64,000 nucleotides of DNA from Epinephelus fuscoguttatus (GCF_011397635.1 NC_064761.1:29615643-29679642); one strand, 5' to 3'. Numbered from the stretch's first letter, positions 1-13,335 are shown. Numbers and translations: made by a program. Notes: generated by a model not told the origin, from the letters alone.

Positions 1-636
1 GGAGAAGGGTGCTATAAGATATTTCCATGCACCAATTAAAATTTACCTATTTAAAGATAAACTATGCACATACAGATATACCTTTCCTCGAAAACAATGT
101 ATAGTCTCATACAAAAGTAATCCTGCTCAGTCCTCAGTTATGACTCACTAGAAGTGTGTGGCAGTGTGTTTTTCTGTAGAGACTCTGGCCTCTTTCTTAT
201 TGTCTGTGTGTGGGACATTTATGCATGTATCCCCACAGTACTCAGGTGAGGTTGGGGGCTTTACAAAAAGGTAGCAACCAAGTATTACACTTTTAACAGC
301 AGCCATCCAAGAGACACAGGGCCAAAAAAAGTTAAATATAGGGAGACAAAAAGCCTAACGAGAGTGAATCTGGGCCTGGCTTTTACTTTCACCTCTACTA
401 GCAAGCACATTTACAAATAGTGCCTGACAATCCTGCATAGTATACCTTTAAGAATTAGCATCAGATTATAGTTGTTGTGTTACGCTGGCAGAGTTAATCT
501 GATCGAAACATTTATACACAGTTCGGATGAAGCAGATTAGCTGAGTTTTTGAGTATTAAAGTAAGTTACTGACGATTAACAATGCTGTTTTGGGCAACCT
601 TTTTTGAAATAACTTTTGAAACATAGTGACAACAAC
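1..636 (-). other. Intron 8 of haus8 (partial)
   Basis: Sequence beyond the exon 8 donor of haus8. I looked on the minus strand for the next exon, which should encode the leucine-rich C-terminal coiled coil, and did not find it. The sequence is AT-rich and nothing else was recognised. Confidence 0.6.
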
Positions 637-3600
637 CTAAAAACTCCATTCTGTCGCCATCAATGTAGAAATTCTTGACAGGCAGCTCATGTCGGGTGGT
701 GTCAACAGCTGTGGCGAAAGACTTGTAATCCTTTGTGAACTGCCTGGCAGTTTCTGCTACTGGAGTCAGAGCAGCAATCTGAAGGAAAAGAATAACATTA
801 GTGAGACGAGAATCATGTAGCCATACTTGTTTTTATACACAGTTTACACATTTTTTTCATTTTCAAAATACAAACCAACTATTCAACAGCTGTTTTGATC
901 ATACAATACCATCAATCAGCACAGATGCGACCCACTAAGCTTTAATGAAGTATGAACATGCAATAGTAGCTAAGTATCTCCAATGATAAATGTCTGTGTG
1001 TTATGATACTCCATCATACAATGGACATTTTTAATATGTATGTTACGTAAGAAACATTTTCTAGTTATAAGTTTGTTGCTTGGCAATAAGGTGATGACTA
1101 CATTATGTCTGTCACTAAAATGCTGACCAATGACACTGTAAAAAAACGAAATTCATGTTCTTCTTTCACATTGCTTTTACAGCATGCAATAACAATTTTT
1201 AAGACAGACCAAATATTGAAAAGGTCCTCAAAGGAGATGATTTCCTGACCTGTAAATCCAGCAGCTCATTCGCTAGCCTGTTTTTCTCCATGAGGAGGTA
1301 CTGACGCTTTTTCTCCTTGACCTCATTATGAAGCGCCTCCTCTTCCTCCATCTCCTGCATGATTCTTGCCTCTGCCTCAGCCTTGAGCTTTGCGGTATTG
1401 CTCTCCATCTTATGTCACACATCAAAGAGACAGAGCCAGATGAGTCACAGCATGGGACTCAGACAAGTGGTTTATTCCCCACAGAGCACAGAGGACAATT
1501 CACTAAAAACTACTTAGACACAATGTTTCATTTAAAATGTTGTACTCTCTAATGTCCTCTGATTTAACAAAGCAGATGTATTAAAAACAAGGTTTTAGCA
1601 TATCAGATACACTTATATGTTAGACACATTTACCTTAGCTGTGAGGTAGGCCAGTAGGAATGTTTGCATTTCAACAATCCTCTTCTCATTCTCTGGATGT
1701 TTCTCCGGCTCGACTGCATTTTCAAGCACCGTTTTTTCTGAGAGAGATAGAAAAAGAACGGTTACACGATAATCTCATTTGAAAGTTATTTCAAGCATTT
1801 TAAGAGTTAAAATCATTTTACCTTTAATGACTGAAATATCAAACTCTGGGCGAAAGCAGTGTCCATCTGAGAAAGTGGACTGCAGAATACTTCTCCCAAG
1901 CAGTGAGGGCTCAGTTGTGTTTGACATCATTGCTGTGAGAAAGATAACATGAACATAATGCAAAAGTTATTCATAGAACTCATTTAGACACTGTTACAGA
2001 CTCAATCAAAACTCAAGGAAAATAGGTGAATAAAAAGATATTTGCATTGCTGGGTTTCACTGCAAGATTTCAACAACTGACTCAACTCATAAGGCACACT
2101 ACAATTACCATGCTCATTCACGAAAAACTACAAATACACATTCACAGTTATCACCATAGGAAGGACTTACATGTTGCTAGAGCCTGTGGGGCCAGTGAGC
2201 GTCTTGGTGGAGTGCCCACCCTCGGTTTGGTACCACTGGGCTTAGGCGAGGAAGGCCTTGGTGGTGCAGCCATCGACTCATTGGTCAGCGAGTTACTCTG
2301 TTAATGGGTACACAGGTGCGATGAGATACAAATGTGTAATATCAAAAGTGAGACAACAACAGACACCTGAACTGCATAGACACAGAGGAGGCAGAATTTT
2401 AGTAACTATTTAAACACTTAATAGCAGATTGGTATCTTAGGTCAATTTACAATATGTAGCGTAGTTGGATTACCATGAGTGAAATACATATATGTTACAT
2501 TAAAGCATCAAACCAAAAACCTGTAAAAGTAAAAAATAGCTATGGATATGGGGGGATATGAGTTCTGTTAATGTGAACCACTACAAGAAACACTTTATTC
2601 TATTTGCCAGCACTGCAGTGAAAAAATGCTTACTAATTAGTTGGAAATCAGAAGATGCTCAATATTATAAGGAAAAAAACCCTCAACCTTTCAGAAAATT
2701 TGGGGTCCCTTTATCAACATTCTGCCTTCTTTGGATTTAGCCGACCACAGGGATGCGACTCTTCCTGGACCAACCTTAACTTAAACTTTTATATTGATTT
2801 TGTTAAACAGTCTTTCCTATTCATATGACATAAATGGAGAACCACACAGGGGTGGTGGTGGGGGGTGGATGCTGAACAACATCCTGTTTTTTTCTTGCAA
2901 TTTCCGATCCATTTGTAAGTTTATTAACATACGTTTGTACGTGGAAATGTCCCATAGGTTTATCTTTAGTACAACCTCTCTGTATTTATACTTAAGGAAC
3001 AGCATTTTTCCTCACTGTAATTTGTTAATAAAACCAAATCTTTGCTTAAAAAAAAGTAAAAATAAAATAGCATTACCTTTGAAAGAGATGTCTTCTCAGC
3101 AGACTGCATGTATCGAGACTTGACAATAGTCCCACTTGCTAAAGATTGATGAAAAGATTCATAAAGAAAGAAAAACTTAAGAAATAAACCAAGCTCAGTT
3201 TAGCCTAATTCAACATTTTTGACTGTGTATGATTCATACCACCAATGTAATATCAACTGCCAATTCCCTTAAAAAGGGAATAGTTTTGTTTCAGAATTCA
3301 AACACGGTACAAAAGATGCCAGTCAAATTGAGCATATTCACAACAACTGCCTTGCAAAGACATCTGTGATATTGATTTTTATTATTAAGCTTTGCACAAA
3401 TCAGTGTAAATCAGTTTCAAGTTGGAGTGCCACTTTAAGTTAACTGTCGCAGAGAGACGTTGGAAAGACAGTTTTAAACACTGGAGGAAGACTTAATGGG
3501 AATTGTTGACATGAGGCTAACTGTAAGTCATGTCTGATAAGGGACATAATAACTAAAACTAACTAACATGTGTGAACCCACACAAATACTTACATTTAGC

Positions 3601-4128
3601 AGTTTTCTTCCCATTCCCACTGACGTTTGCTTTATTAGCATTGTTTCCACTTTTCGAGCTAAAAATAAACAAAAAAAGTAGCAGGGGAATTCAATAATGT
3701 CGACATCAGAGCACAAATAACGAAGCTGGTTTATATTTATAGAAGAGGCTAAACCGGAAGCTGAGCTGTAACATTAATGTTAGCTTAAATTTGCAACCGA
3801 TAAATTACTTTATTGTTGCGACTAACAAGAACATAAAAGCGTATACATATATTTGCTTTTATAGTCTAGTGTTACTGATTAATAGTATGTCTGGTCCAGA
3901 AGTGTAAAATGTAAATGACAGCTAAATAAAGCACTGTAACGTAACTTAACGGCGTCTGTATTCAAACGGCTCCTCTCTTACGTTACAAACTTAAATTGAC
4001 CAAAAAATATGCGAGTTACACGACACTCGCTTACAATGAAGGAAAAATACGACAACAATCTACCTTTTAGCGTCAGTGGAGGTACTTTTTAAACTACTTG
4101 GCAGTGTTGAAGTTCTTCTCGACGCCAT
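637..4128 (-). CDS. haus8: HAUS augmin-like complex subunit 8, 5' eight exons (3' end outside window)
   Basis: HAUS8 is the microtubule-binding subunit of the augmin/HAUS complex, which recruits gamma-tubulin to spindle microtubules for branching nucleation. I assembled eight minus-strand exons with AG/GT borders and consistent phase: 4064-4128, 3594-3658, 3077-3138, 2171-2297, 1822-1932, 1634-1737, 1250-1408 and 637-778. They total 835 nt (278 codons plus one base). Diagnostic matches to vertebrate HAUS8 are VKSRYMQ in exon 3, ILQSTFSDGH in exon 5, the predicted coiled coil of exon 7 (QEMEEEEALHNEVKEKKRQ), and FATAVDTTRHELPVK in exon 8. The N-terminus is Ser/Thr/Lys-rich and basic, as in the microtubule-binding region of the family. 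The start is the ATG at 4128, which begins MASRRTSTLP. The last visible exon ends in phase 1 with a donor at 636. Human HAUS8 is about 410 residues, so roughly a third is missing to the left. The identity comes from recalled family sequence, not a search; the exon structure is read directly. Confidence 0.9.
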
Positions 4129-4344
4129 AATGTTTTGAAGCAAACCGCCTGTACGCCAGTTTGGTCAACCGTCAGAAACAAGAGGCGATACATTGGTTCC
4201 GCCCTATGGTTCCGATCTGCTTCCTCTTTGCACATCGGTGGCTGACTGCAAAGAAACATGGTGTAGGCTGACCTCTGCTGTTGTGGGGTGTCTGCAGTCA
4301 GAGTCTTGGTACTAAATTATACTATGATTACAGTGTTTATAAAT
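4129..4344. promoter_or_regulatory. Upstream flank of haus8
   Basis: Sequence immediately upstream of the haus8 start codon. It is moderately GC-rich at 4130-4260 compared with its surroundings, and no TATA box is evident. This fits a housekeeping-type promoter, but no transcription start can be placed. No divergent gene is seen. Confidence 0.35.
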
Positions 4345-5330
4345 AAACAACGGTTATGGAAGTATATTTAGTCAAGTACTGTAAGCACTGAGGTACAATT
4401 TTGAGGTACTTTACTTGAGTAGGGGTAAGATGGGGGAAGATGCCCCCTTGAGAACAAAATCAATTTACTATAAAGTTAAAAAAAATGTTTGGATATGACT
4501 TTAGCATGTGCAGAATGATGATGCATAAACCAACACACTGTTGGGAGAAATGAATTAGTTCAGTAGCTGAATTTGTTGTTATAGCACAAAATGAAAATCG
4601 TGTAAAGAGACATCTTGCCCGGAGCTCAGAATGAGCCATCTAACTAAATCAATAAAACTAAAATCCCAACCCTGACCCGATAATGAATTATCTATATCTA
4701 TAAGCCTTGCAGCCTTTTATCCAGGCTAATTATTTTAATTTCAGGTTTCCCAACAAATCCCCAAACAACATATATAGAGTATATCAAAGCTTTTTTTATG
4801 TGCAACCTAATATAAGTACATAGATAACTATTTTTGAGTGACAAGTAATAAGATCAGTTCACGAAAAACAGTTCTGGTGGAATATCTCTAGATAGCAGCT
4901 ATTCAGATGAAATGTCACATTTCACTGTAGCACAGCCATTCAATACATGTGTTGGGAGTAGATTTAGTGCCATATATTGGCATAAATATGATATACTGTT
5001 ATAGCCTATAGCCTAGATGAAGCTACACAGCGTTAATATATATATGAAGTAAATAAAATTTGACCCACCTTTATCAGCTGCAACATTAAAGTGGTATGCA
5101 CATTTCTAATTAGAATCCAGTAATATAAATCATTCTGAAATGGGCCATTCAGTATAATGAGTACTATTACTTTTTGTACTTTAAGTACATTTTTATGCTA
5201 ATAATTTTGTACATTACACAAGTAGCCTAACATTTGAATGCAGGGCATTTACTTGTGACACAGTATGTCTACATTGTGGTATTGCTACTTTTACTTAAGT
5301 AAAAGATCTAAGTACTTCTTCTATCACTGT
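4345..5330. mobile_element. Decayed hAT-like MITE remnant with a possible nested second repeat
   Basis: The left side (4360-4425) contains TCAAGTACTGTAAG and GAGGTACTTTACTTGAGTA. The right side (5286-5330) reads TACTTTTACTTAAGTAAAAG and ends in a CTTCTATCACTG-like tail. These are the usual ends of a very common teleost MITE whose canonical ends read CAGTGGTGGAA and CCACCACTG. The left end has decayed. An internal segment beginning GGGGTAAGATGGGGGAAGAT at about 4423 looks like a different repeat inserted later. Family assignment is from memory of teleost repeats. Confidence 0.5.
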
Positions 5331-8000
5331 AAATAAATAAATAAAAAAAAAAATACTAATCTTGTTTTTCCAGTCGAGATACATCCTCATCAAATGTTCC
5401 TTCACTGAGCAACTATTTAAAGGTCCATTGCTGCTCTTCTTTGTTCCAGTCCATGGTGGACCTGTCAGATTAAATCATGCTGCAGCTTGCTTCATTCATA
5501 CCAGCAACAGTCCTGGTTAAATATACACTGTACTGTGTTATTTGATCACTTATTGTCTGAAAAAGAAAACCCAAGTTATTTTTTTAATATCTCAGTTATT
5601 ATTTCTCTTGAGAGGCTGTCCTTTCCAACTGTTTGAGTATGACCTGATCCCTGATTGTGGCTTTAAATATATCTCTTTTATTTATGGTCATATTTTTGTT
5701 GTCAGTTCTGCATTACTTTGGATGTAGTCAGCATGTAAGGTTTTCTTGCCCTCTCTACTTCTGCAATGCTATTTCTTTGCTCATACAGGGCACATGCATA
5801 ATAATATGAACACCTGTAGCTAACTGATTACGACCATGGTGTTGTCTTTTTTTTCGGTGAAATTGCAACAGAGAGGGGCTGATTGATATATCCTGGACTT
5901 CTGCATTATAATGTGCAGGTGCTCATATCACTGCGTCCAGAACAGGGGCCCCGATCAAAAATTTATGTTGGAGAAAGAATGCAACATCTGCTTTGCATTG
6001 ACGCCAGGGGATGTCATAAACTACAGTTGTTCTAGTGACCACTAGATGGGTGTAAAGGTCTGCATTCACTGTCCAGTGAGATGAGAAGAACATACTTTCA
6101 GTCTGTATAAACTACACTGAAGATTATGTCTCAATCTAATGTGCTGACTGAAAACAAAACCAAAATACATTTATATATCTATTTGCGCTGTTTATAATGT
6201 ATTCCCTTGTCAGTGTCATGAGGTGTTTGAAGTCAAACCCGGCCAACGCTGCATGGTCGTGTAAACACTGAGCAGGTAACTAGAACATCACAGGGAAAAC
6301 AGAGATGCATCCAGTCCACCTAAACCCAGAGGTAACCCACATCGTCACACTGGAGTCTTTTTTATTTGCTGTTGAAAACCAGTGTAGATTATAACCACTT
6401 ATGTGCATCTACCTGCATGTGTGCGTCTTCGTCCCACATGTGTGGGTATCTGCTTAGTGAGTTCTCTTTCCTGTAGTTTACGGGTTGTCTGTGTGCACAA
6501 GTCTTAAGGAATATAATGGGTGCTGATCCCACCTGTCTGAGCTGGTCTTGCACATCGGGAAGGACAATGTGAGGACAGTGGGTGTGGGACTGGGTGGTAA
6601 ACACTAGCCGGCAACTTCTGTCCTAAATCACGTCCACAGACATGGATGGATAAACTACGGGGGTAGAGAGAGAAAGAATCCTATTGGCTTGTAAAAGGTG
6701 GTGAGTTTTAACATCTGCACTGTGTCCTGCAGTATAACATAATAGTATTTTAAATATAGGGTATTTTTTTTAAAACAGTAATTAAATTAGATTTTTATGA
6801 AGTGCGTTTGCTGGACAACATCCAGGTATTGAGTTTTATTTTGACCTTTCTGCTTTAATGAATTTTCATGATAAAGGTTGAACATTAGGGCTTGGCACTA
6901 AAACAAATCTCTCACAAATACATGCCTGTATTTGTATGTGTGTGTGTGTGTGTGTGCCAAGCATGTGATGTATGTGTGTGTGTGTCCTACTTTATCAGTC
7001 TGTGTAAAGGCCGGGTCTTATCATTGCTCTCCTCTCTTTCTCTCTCTCTCAGTGTAATAAAGCCCTGAGGCTGTGTGTCCGCATGCTGGCTGTCCATCTC
7101 TCACCACCAAGCAATGCCAGGACCAATAGCTGCCTTTGAGGTGGAAAACAAGTGCCGTTGATGATGGTGATACGTGCAGTACGGACTCTTTTGGATTCAG
7201 TCAGTAAAACTTGGTTTAAATAATAGAATTTTTTCCACTAAAAAGGTGGTTTCCTTTTCCTTTGCTCAGGAGTAAAGGGTGAAATCCTGAAAGGCTGAGG
7301 AGCTGAAGTAAAAGAGTGAGAAGTGCACGTTGAAAGACAGCGCTATAAGGACACATGGAGTCACTGAATGAAAGTCCTTGTCTCTCTTTCTCTCTGCTCC
7401 GAAACTCTGACGTCTAACGAAGGATTTGTCTATGTCACTGTGACCTCACTGATACTCTGCTTTGCCACTTTAGGACATTTCAGCGTGATAAAAGAGCAAA
7501 ATGAAACGGCTTTAATTCATATTCTGAAAGTGACGGAAAGTTGTTGTCAGCTCCCCTAACACATGTATGTACACACGATTACACACACACAGACAACCCT
7601 CCCATGCAGCCCACACACCAGCCTTCCTTCCCTTTGTGGTAAGCTGTTACTCATCACTGCCCAGTCTGCCAGTCTGGTCCACATAGCCTTCCAGGAATGC
7701 CTCAAATACACAGTGCCTCATGTAGAAAAGCCAACAGGCAGTATTTACAGCATTCTGTTGGATATCTGAGGTAAATCACAAGGCTCTACTGCTTTTGCTT
7801 GTGGGTATATGTATTCATTACTGCCACCAAGGAGGTTATGTTTTGGTTCAGGTTGTTAGTTGGTCAGCAGGATTATGCAAAATTGGCGGGCCAATATAAA
7901 ATTTTCGTGTGGATCTGAATGACACGGCGGATACACAAATTATTTTTCACTTTTGTTAACAGGTCTGTGCTCTCCAAGTGCCCCTCTAGTTTCTTGAAAA
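5331..8000. other. Intergenic, no gene recognised
   Basis: No coding exon, RNA gene or clear transposon end was recognised. It holds a (TG)n microsatellite at 6935-6957, a second short one near 6974, and a CT-rich patch near 7030-7052. Short open frames here have no domain-like content. Confidence 0.5.
6935..6957. repeat. (TG)n microsatellite
   Basis: Uninterrupted TG dinucleotides after a GTATG lead-in. A second, shorter TG tract follows at about 6974-6984. Confidence 0.9.
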
Positions 8001-8720
8001 TTTAAAGGAGCAGTGTGTAGGATTTAGTGGCATCTACCAGTGATGATTGCAGATTGCAACCAACTGAAACTTCTGGCATGTGCCAAGCATGAACTCCCAG
8101 TTAAGATTCATTCAGTGTTCATTGTCCAGGAGGGTTTTACCAAGAGCTGCATTATAGGCAGAGGTCTCTTCGTCTCCAAAACAAACGGACTCTGTGATTT
8201 AAACCAGTAAAAATACTGCATAATGAAGTTTCACCTTACAAATCAGTGTTTCTCCGATGCTGTTTGGCTCAACGCAGAAAGGTTGCTAGCACAGCACCTA
8301 ATGTTGCTTGCCTTTCTCTCTGATAACTTAAGAGCTAGACATTCGGGAGGTTTTGACTTGGAGACATCATCCACAGAGGTCTCTTCTTCAAAACAAATGG
8401 ACTTGATGATTTAAACTGGTAAAAACACTGAATAAAGCAGTTTTACATAAAAAAAAGTCTGTGTTTTTCCATCACAGCCTATGGCAGAGGTTCTGCTTAC
8501 TACGGTGGCTGACATGAAAACATGAATGGCCCTAGAGCTAGTGTTTGATTTGTCCATTTTGGGCTACTGTTGAAACATGGTGAGGACTCACCCCTATATA
8601 GATATAAGCAGCTCATTCTAATGTAACGAAAATATGATAATTATACACTAAAGAAAACATACTCATCATATTTCACTTATGCCAACTAACCACCCTAAAT
8701 CCTATACGCTGGACCTTTAA
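8001..8720 (+). mobile_element. Dispersed TIR repeat family R1, copy A (two internal units)
   Basis: The left end reads TTAAAGGAGCAGTGTGTAGG. The right end, reverse complemented, reads TTAAAGGTCCAGCGTATAGG, giving inverted termini of about 26 bp. It contains two diverged direct copies of a unit of about 212 bp, each with a GAGGTCTCTTC core followed by TTTAAAC(C/T)(A/G)GTAAAAA; their starts are near 8131 and 8345. Related copies lie at 11535 (inverted) and 60085. No transposase is present, so it is probably a non-autonomous DNA transposon. No clear target duplication was found. Confidence 0.7.
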
Positions 8721-9126
8721 GAATTGAATTTAAGAACTTAAGTATTGGCTACCTCTGCTCTCCAGAGCAGACAGGTGTATGATTTCCACTGTTTGCTCTT
8801 GCCTAGGTGGCTCTTGTTGCAGAGAGAACCTAATACAAGACCCAACCACTCAGCCAGGAGCTCCCAGTACTAAGTAGTTAAGCTCTTCTCTGTTGGCTGA
8901 CCATAGTAAGCAGTGGGGCATTAGGACAATGTTTACGTCTTACCTTCACACTGTCTGGGCGGCTCTGCTGGTCATTTTGTCCCTTTTAAATCTCCATACT
9001 CAAAGACTGCGGGTGTATCACGTTGGGTATTTACTAATGACAGCAAGAGAAGCTATAAATTAATGCACAAATAATAATTCTCACAGAAAATCAACACCCT
9101 TCAACACTGGAATTAGCTGTGTAAGA
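8721..9126. other. Intergenic, nothing recognised
   Basis: Unique-looking AT-rich spacer between two repeats. No exon or repeat end was recognised. Confidence 0.45.
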
Positions 9127-9525
9127 ATAGTAGAAGAGTTTGACATTTTGGAAAATAGGCATATTTCCTTTGTGGTTGAGAGTTAGATGGGAAGATTGAC
9201 ACCATTCTTGATTCATGTCTATCCATTTAATATGAAGCTGTGCAAGGAGACAGTTAGCTTAGCTTAGCTTATCTTAGTTTAGCGTAAGGATTAGGAACTG
9301 GGAAACAGCTAGCCTGGCTCTGTCCAAAGGTAGATACTTATTAAATTACTAAGTTTTAAAGGTGCAATGCAGATTTTTTGGCAGACAGAGCCAGGTTAGC
9401 CGTTCCCCTTGCTTTCAGTCTAAGCTTCATATTTAATAGACAAAAAATAAGAGCAATAGGCTATTCTCATCTAACTCTCTGCAAGAAAGCAAATAAGTGT
9501 ATTTCCCAAAAATGTCCAACTATTG
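9127..9525. repeat. Fold-back (inverted-repeat) element of a common teleost repeat
   Basis: The left arm (9127-9335) runs from TTTGACATTTTGG through GAGAGTTAGATG and TTAATATGAAGCT to GCTAGCCTGGCTCTGTC. The right arm (9380-9525) is the same series in reverse complement: GACAGAGCCAGGTTAGC, AAGCTTCATATTTAATAGAC, CATCTAACTCTC, AAAAATGTCCAA. A spacer of about 45 bp separates them. This is two head-to-head copies of a widespread teleost repeat, able to form a long hairpin. No coding capacity. Confidence 0.75.
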
Positions 9526-10555
9526 CGGTCACTGCAATTTTGTTGACCTTTGGTTCAGATGTAACAAGCCATAAGTAAAGGTAGACTAAAGCTGAGATTG
9601 TTTGTCTTTTTCTTCCACAGTATGCTGCAGTTTAATAACAATTAAAACCATGGCCTCAATGCAACACCACAGACTCCATCCAAATGACGGAAAGCCTGGT
9701 TTTCCACCTCATCCAAGTGTCGCTCACTTCCTAATTGTTAATTACAGTGTTTGTCTTCACAGGATGTGACCTCAGCTTGGAGTTCACTCTTGTGACTGAC
9801 CCTTGCAGCATCCCTGAGCTGCATTGCTGGAGGCTGGGGGATTTCCTACATGTGTCTTGGGGCAGTGGGGTGTTTATTCAGGCAGAAACTTTAAGAACAT
9901 ATAAGACGTGTTCAGAGGTCAAAGGTTTATGTTCCCAAATAAATACATTTACATGGGACATTGTATTTTGTATGTCAAGATGAGTTGTTACTCTATGGCC
10001 AATCGTAAGGGTCCTATACACCACATACAGAACATTAATAAAGGCACAAACAACTATTTGCTATGTGAAGATATAGTAGAATAATGGCGTCCTGAGCAGA
10101 GAATGAAGTCACACTCCCTCCGTGTGTGTTGTAATCTGAGCTTCTCTGTTGTTTGATGTTGTAGCAGGTCTGGCAGTGCTTGCATGTTTGTACGTGTGAG
10201 TTCTTGTGTGTGTATCCCACTGGCTAGCTAATCACTGCCACGCTACACTGGTAGGTACTTGCAACACAGTTTGTACTGTTAGCACCGTTAGCTGCTAACT
10301 GTCTGCTCAGGCACCTCCATGTTGAGAGCTGTGTGCAGGCAATCCTGGCCCAGGCTCTGAATCATAAATATGTTCTGAATGTCGCATACGGCTGCTTTAA
10401 ATATAACATGTAGCCTACACACTATAAAACTGCACTTATATTAAATTAGAGATAAACAGACATGATGCTTAAAGATATATATAACTTTAGAGAAATATGC
10501 AGTGGTTGTACACGTTGCTGGTTATCAATGAAGTTATTCTTTGTTAAAAAAAAAC

Positions 10556-10607
<52 letters not shown>

Positions 10608-11534
10608 TATATGTTGAGCATCCATGTGAACTTTTGCAAATGAGAGATGAGCACCATACAGCAAGCATGACTGGTTGTGTGTGTGAGAACCATGTGCGGT
10701 GCTTTAGCAGGGCAGTGTAGCGTGCAGTGCAGGAGCGAGCAGAGGCGGCCCAGGCCAGTACAGCCCCAGTACCCTGGTAATCCCTACGTTTTCAGGAGCC
10801 CTGGCCCGTACTTGATGAGCTTGAGCAAGAAAAAGGTTGCGCTCTCTCGTGTGTTTCTCTCTCTCTCTGTCTCCCTCTCTTTCTCTTTCTGTCTCTCACT
10901 CTTTTATTCCCCCTCTTTTTCTCATGCCCCCCCCCCCTGCTCCTCCCCGTCCCCTGGAGCCACTTTGCGAATGAATGGATACCAAGTGTTTACTCAGCAA
11001 CTTTGCCTGTCCCCCAATATTTCTCAGGATTGCATCAAAAAGGGGAAAATAACCTGCAGATCGACTATCTCCACGACCACCATTTACGGTGTACATCTGG
11101 CATAAAATTGGGAAATATGTTAGGAGACACATTGTTAATCTCCGCAACTGTGACCTTAAATGCAAACCTGTATTCAGCTCATTTTTGTATTCATGGGAAC
11201 GCACACACAACTTGTGATTAGCTTCTGTCACAAACAAGCTTCTGTCTGGTCTTATCTTAATACATTCAGGGACACTTTGACACACACATCCAACCAGTGT
11301 GTTTTACAGTCATGTCTTACTGAGTTTAATCTCTAGACGTAAATATAAAACCTGTGTTAATTTCAGTGAGGAGGAGGAAACTTGGCCTGGCTCTATAAAT
11401 CACATTTATAATTTTCTATTCACTCGGAAATACTGTAAGTTTGTGGTTCAGGTAAAAATTTCCAGACAGATTTTTACATTTTCTGTGAGACAGCAATCCT
11501 GAGCCACTTGCTGAGCTGAAATATATGAAGGATA
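9526..11534. other. Intergenic with microsatellite and pyrimidine-rich tract
   Basis: No gene recognised. It contains a (GT)n tract at 10559-10605. A relatively GC-rich, non-repetitive stretch lies at 10690-10830, followed by a CT-rich run at 10845-10920 and a C homopolymer at about 10926-10938. Open frames across the CT and C tracts are low-complexity artefacts. Confidence 0.5.
10559..10605. repeat. (GT)n microsatellite
   Basis: About 23 uninterrupted GT units, directly preceded by an A-rich run. Confidence 0.95.
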
Positions 11535-12190
11535 TAAAGATCCAGTGTGTAGGATTTATGGGGATATATTGGCAGAAATGGAATATAATAAGTATATTTT
11601 CTTCGGTGCATGGTCACCTGAAAATAAGCATCTTCTTGTTTTTCATCTTACGATGAGCCGTTTATATCTACATAGGGAGTGTGTCTTCAACCATGGAGTC
11701 TGCTATGTTGCATCACAATGTTTCTACAGAAGCCCAGAAACAAACACTAGCTCTAGATTCATGTTTTTCGCATCAGCCACCATAGTGACGAACAAAACAG
11801 TGGGGAAACGCACTGATTTGTAACGTGAAATATCTATCTTATCTAATATTTATCAAAGAAAAAAGCTGAGCACTCATTAGCATGTGTTGGGCTAGCTGCT
11901 TGTCTGCAACAAGCCAAACAGCGTCAGAGAAACACTGAGTTGTAACGTGAGTTGAAACTGCTTTATTTAGTGTTTTTACCAGTTTTAATGACCACATCAG
12001 TTTGTTTTGGAGCAGAGAGAGAGAGACCTCTGCAGATAATTTGGCTCCCAGTAAAAACCTCCTGAACAATAAACACTGAAGGAGTTCCAACCGGGAGTTC
12101 ACACTTGGCACACAAGAAAAGTTTCAGGTGGCTACAATCTGCAATCTTCACTGCTAGATGCCACTAAATCCTACAAACTGCTCCTTTAAT
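11535..12190 (-). mobile_element. Dispersed TIR repeat family R1, copy B (inverted, one internal unit)
   Basis: The left end AAAGATCCAGTGTGTAGGAT and the right end AAATCCTACAAACTGCTCCT are inverted relative to each other and match the termini of the copy at 8001-8720, in opposite orientation. Shared internal landmarks are GTTTATATCTACATAGG and GGTTTTTACTGGGAG in reverse complement. Only one full copy of the internal unit is evident (about 11955-12120); the other two copies carry two. Confidence 0.7.
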
Positions 12191-12824
12191 CCAAAAACAA
12201 AATATGACTTTCTGGAGTGAAGCAAGATATGAAACTTTTTAGGGTAATTTGTTTTGTTAGATGTGATATTCTTGAATCTGTGGTCAGGTTTACAGAGTAA
12301 AGAGTAATTCAAGCCACAATAAGAAAACAGCAACCACTGCGACCAACACGGGTGAATAAAACCTAAGTGTATGAAGCTATGCATCACAGTGAGATGGCAC
12401 ACCAATATCCTAAATCACAATTCTCATCATCAATGTGAACCTGACCCAGCAGGGCCTTAGCTCCTGCCATCTCAGCTTCAGGGAATCCTCCACCTTCTGA
12501 CTGACTGTAACCGCACTGCTGTTGATCCACCATTAAAATAGAAAGTTTACAAAAACTGTTTTTAACGTCTATGATAAATGAGTTTAGACAACTGTGTGTG
12601 TCTGCATATTTCATTGCATTGTTGTATTAGGCTCTCTGAGCTTTATAGGATGCTGAACCAGTGCAGAGTTTAGCAGTGAAATAGCAGAAACATAATATTT
12701 TCTATCCTCTTTCCTTTTAATTTATGAATCCTAATGTAGTTGCATGTCAGCAGCTAATCCAATAGCCAGAGAAAAATGATGGCATTGTACGTTTCTGAAA
12801 ACCATGGATCCGCTACATTTGTGT
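12191..12824. other. Intergenic, nothing recognised
   Basis: No exon, repeat terminus or RNA gene was recognised in this AT-rich stretch. Confidence 0.45.
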
Positions 12825-13335
12825 GTTATGATGTTGCGGATACATTGAAACTTTACATTTCAATTACGGTGTGGTTAAAGTGTGGTGAGGTTTCAGCACA
12901 AAAACCACTTGGCTAGATTTAGGAAAAGGTCATGTTTTGGCTTAAAATACCTGGTTCTGGGGGAACAATTCCAGCAGGAAACATAGCAACGTCTCTGCAA
13001 AAACAACCCATTTTCGAGGCACTGTCCCAAGTGGAAAAACAGTGAAAGAACAGTGACGGGTCACTGAAAATCACCAACGTTTGGGGGCTAAAAAGCTGCT
13101 CAAACACAGCAATGACTCTCTAAATCATGTCCTCTTTTGTTGTTGGTCTCAAACAGTGGTCAAGAGGTTGACAGGTGTTACCTTCCACCATCCCCTCCGC
13201 CTCCCGATAACAAAGTCTGCTCATATGTCACTTTAGAAATGTTGATAAGATATAGTATATGAACTGTGCAAATGTAACGTATTTGTGGTTTGAAGAAAGG
13301 TACAATGCCAACATTTTCTTCTGGCGACTGGGCTA
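12825..13335 (+). repeat. Dispersed repeat family R2, copy 1
   Basis: It aligns by eye, in the same orientation, to 48785-49315. Shared landmarks in order are: AAAAACCACTTGG, TCATGTTTTGGCTTAAAATACC (here about 12929-12950), GCAGGAAACATAGCAA, GTCTCAAACAGTGGTC, CCCTCCGCCTCCCGAT-ACAAAG, and ATTTTCTTCTGGCGACTGGGCT. No coding potential or clear terminal repeats. The class is unknown; a non-autonomous element is the simplest reading. Confidence 0.65.

Noticed and set aside
8036..8430. Regularly spaced direct repeats considered as a CRISPR-like array
   Set aside because: Only two diverged units of about 212 bp inside a transposon-like element in vertebrate DNA.
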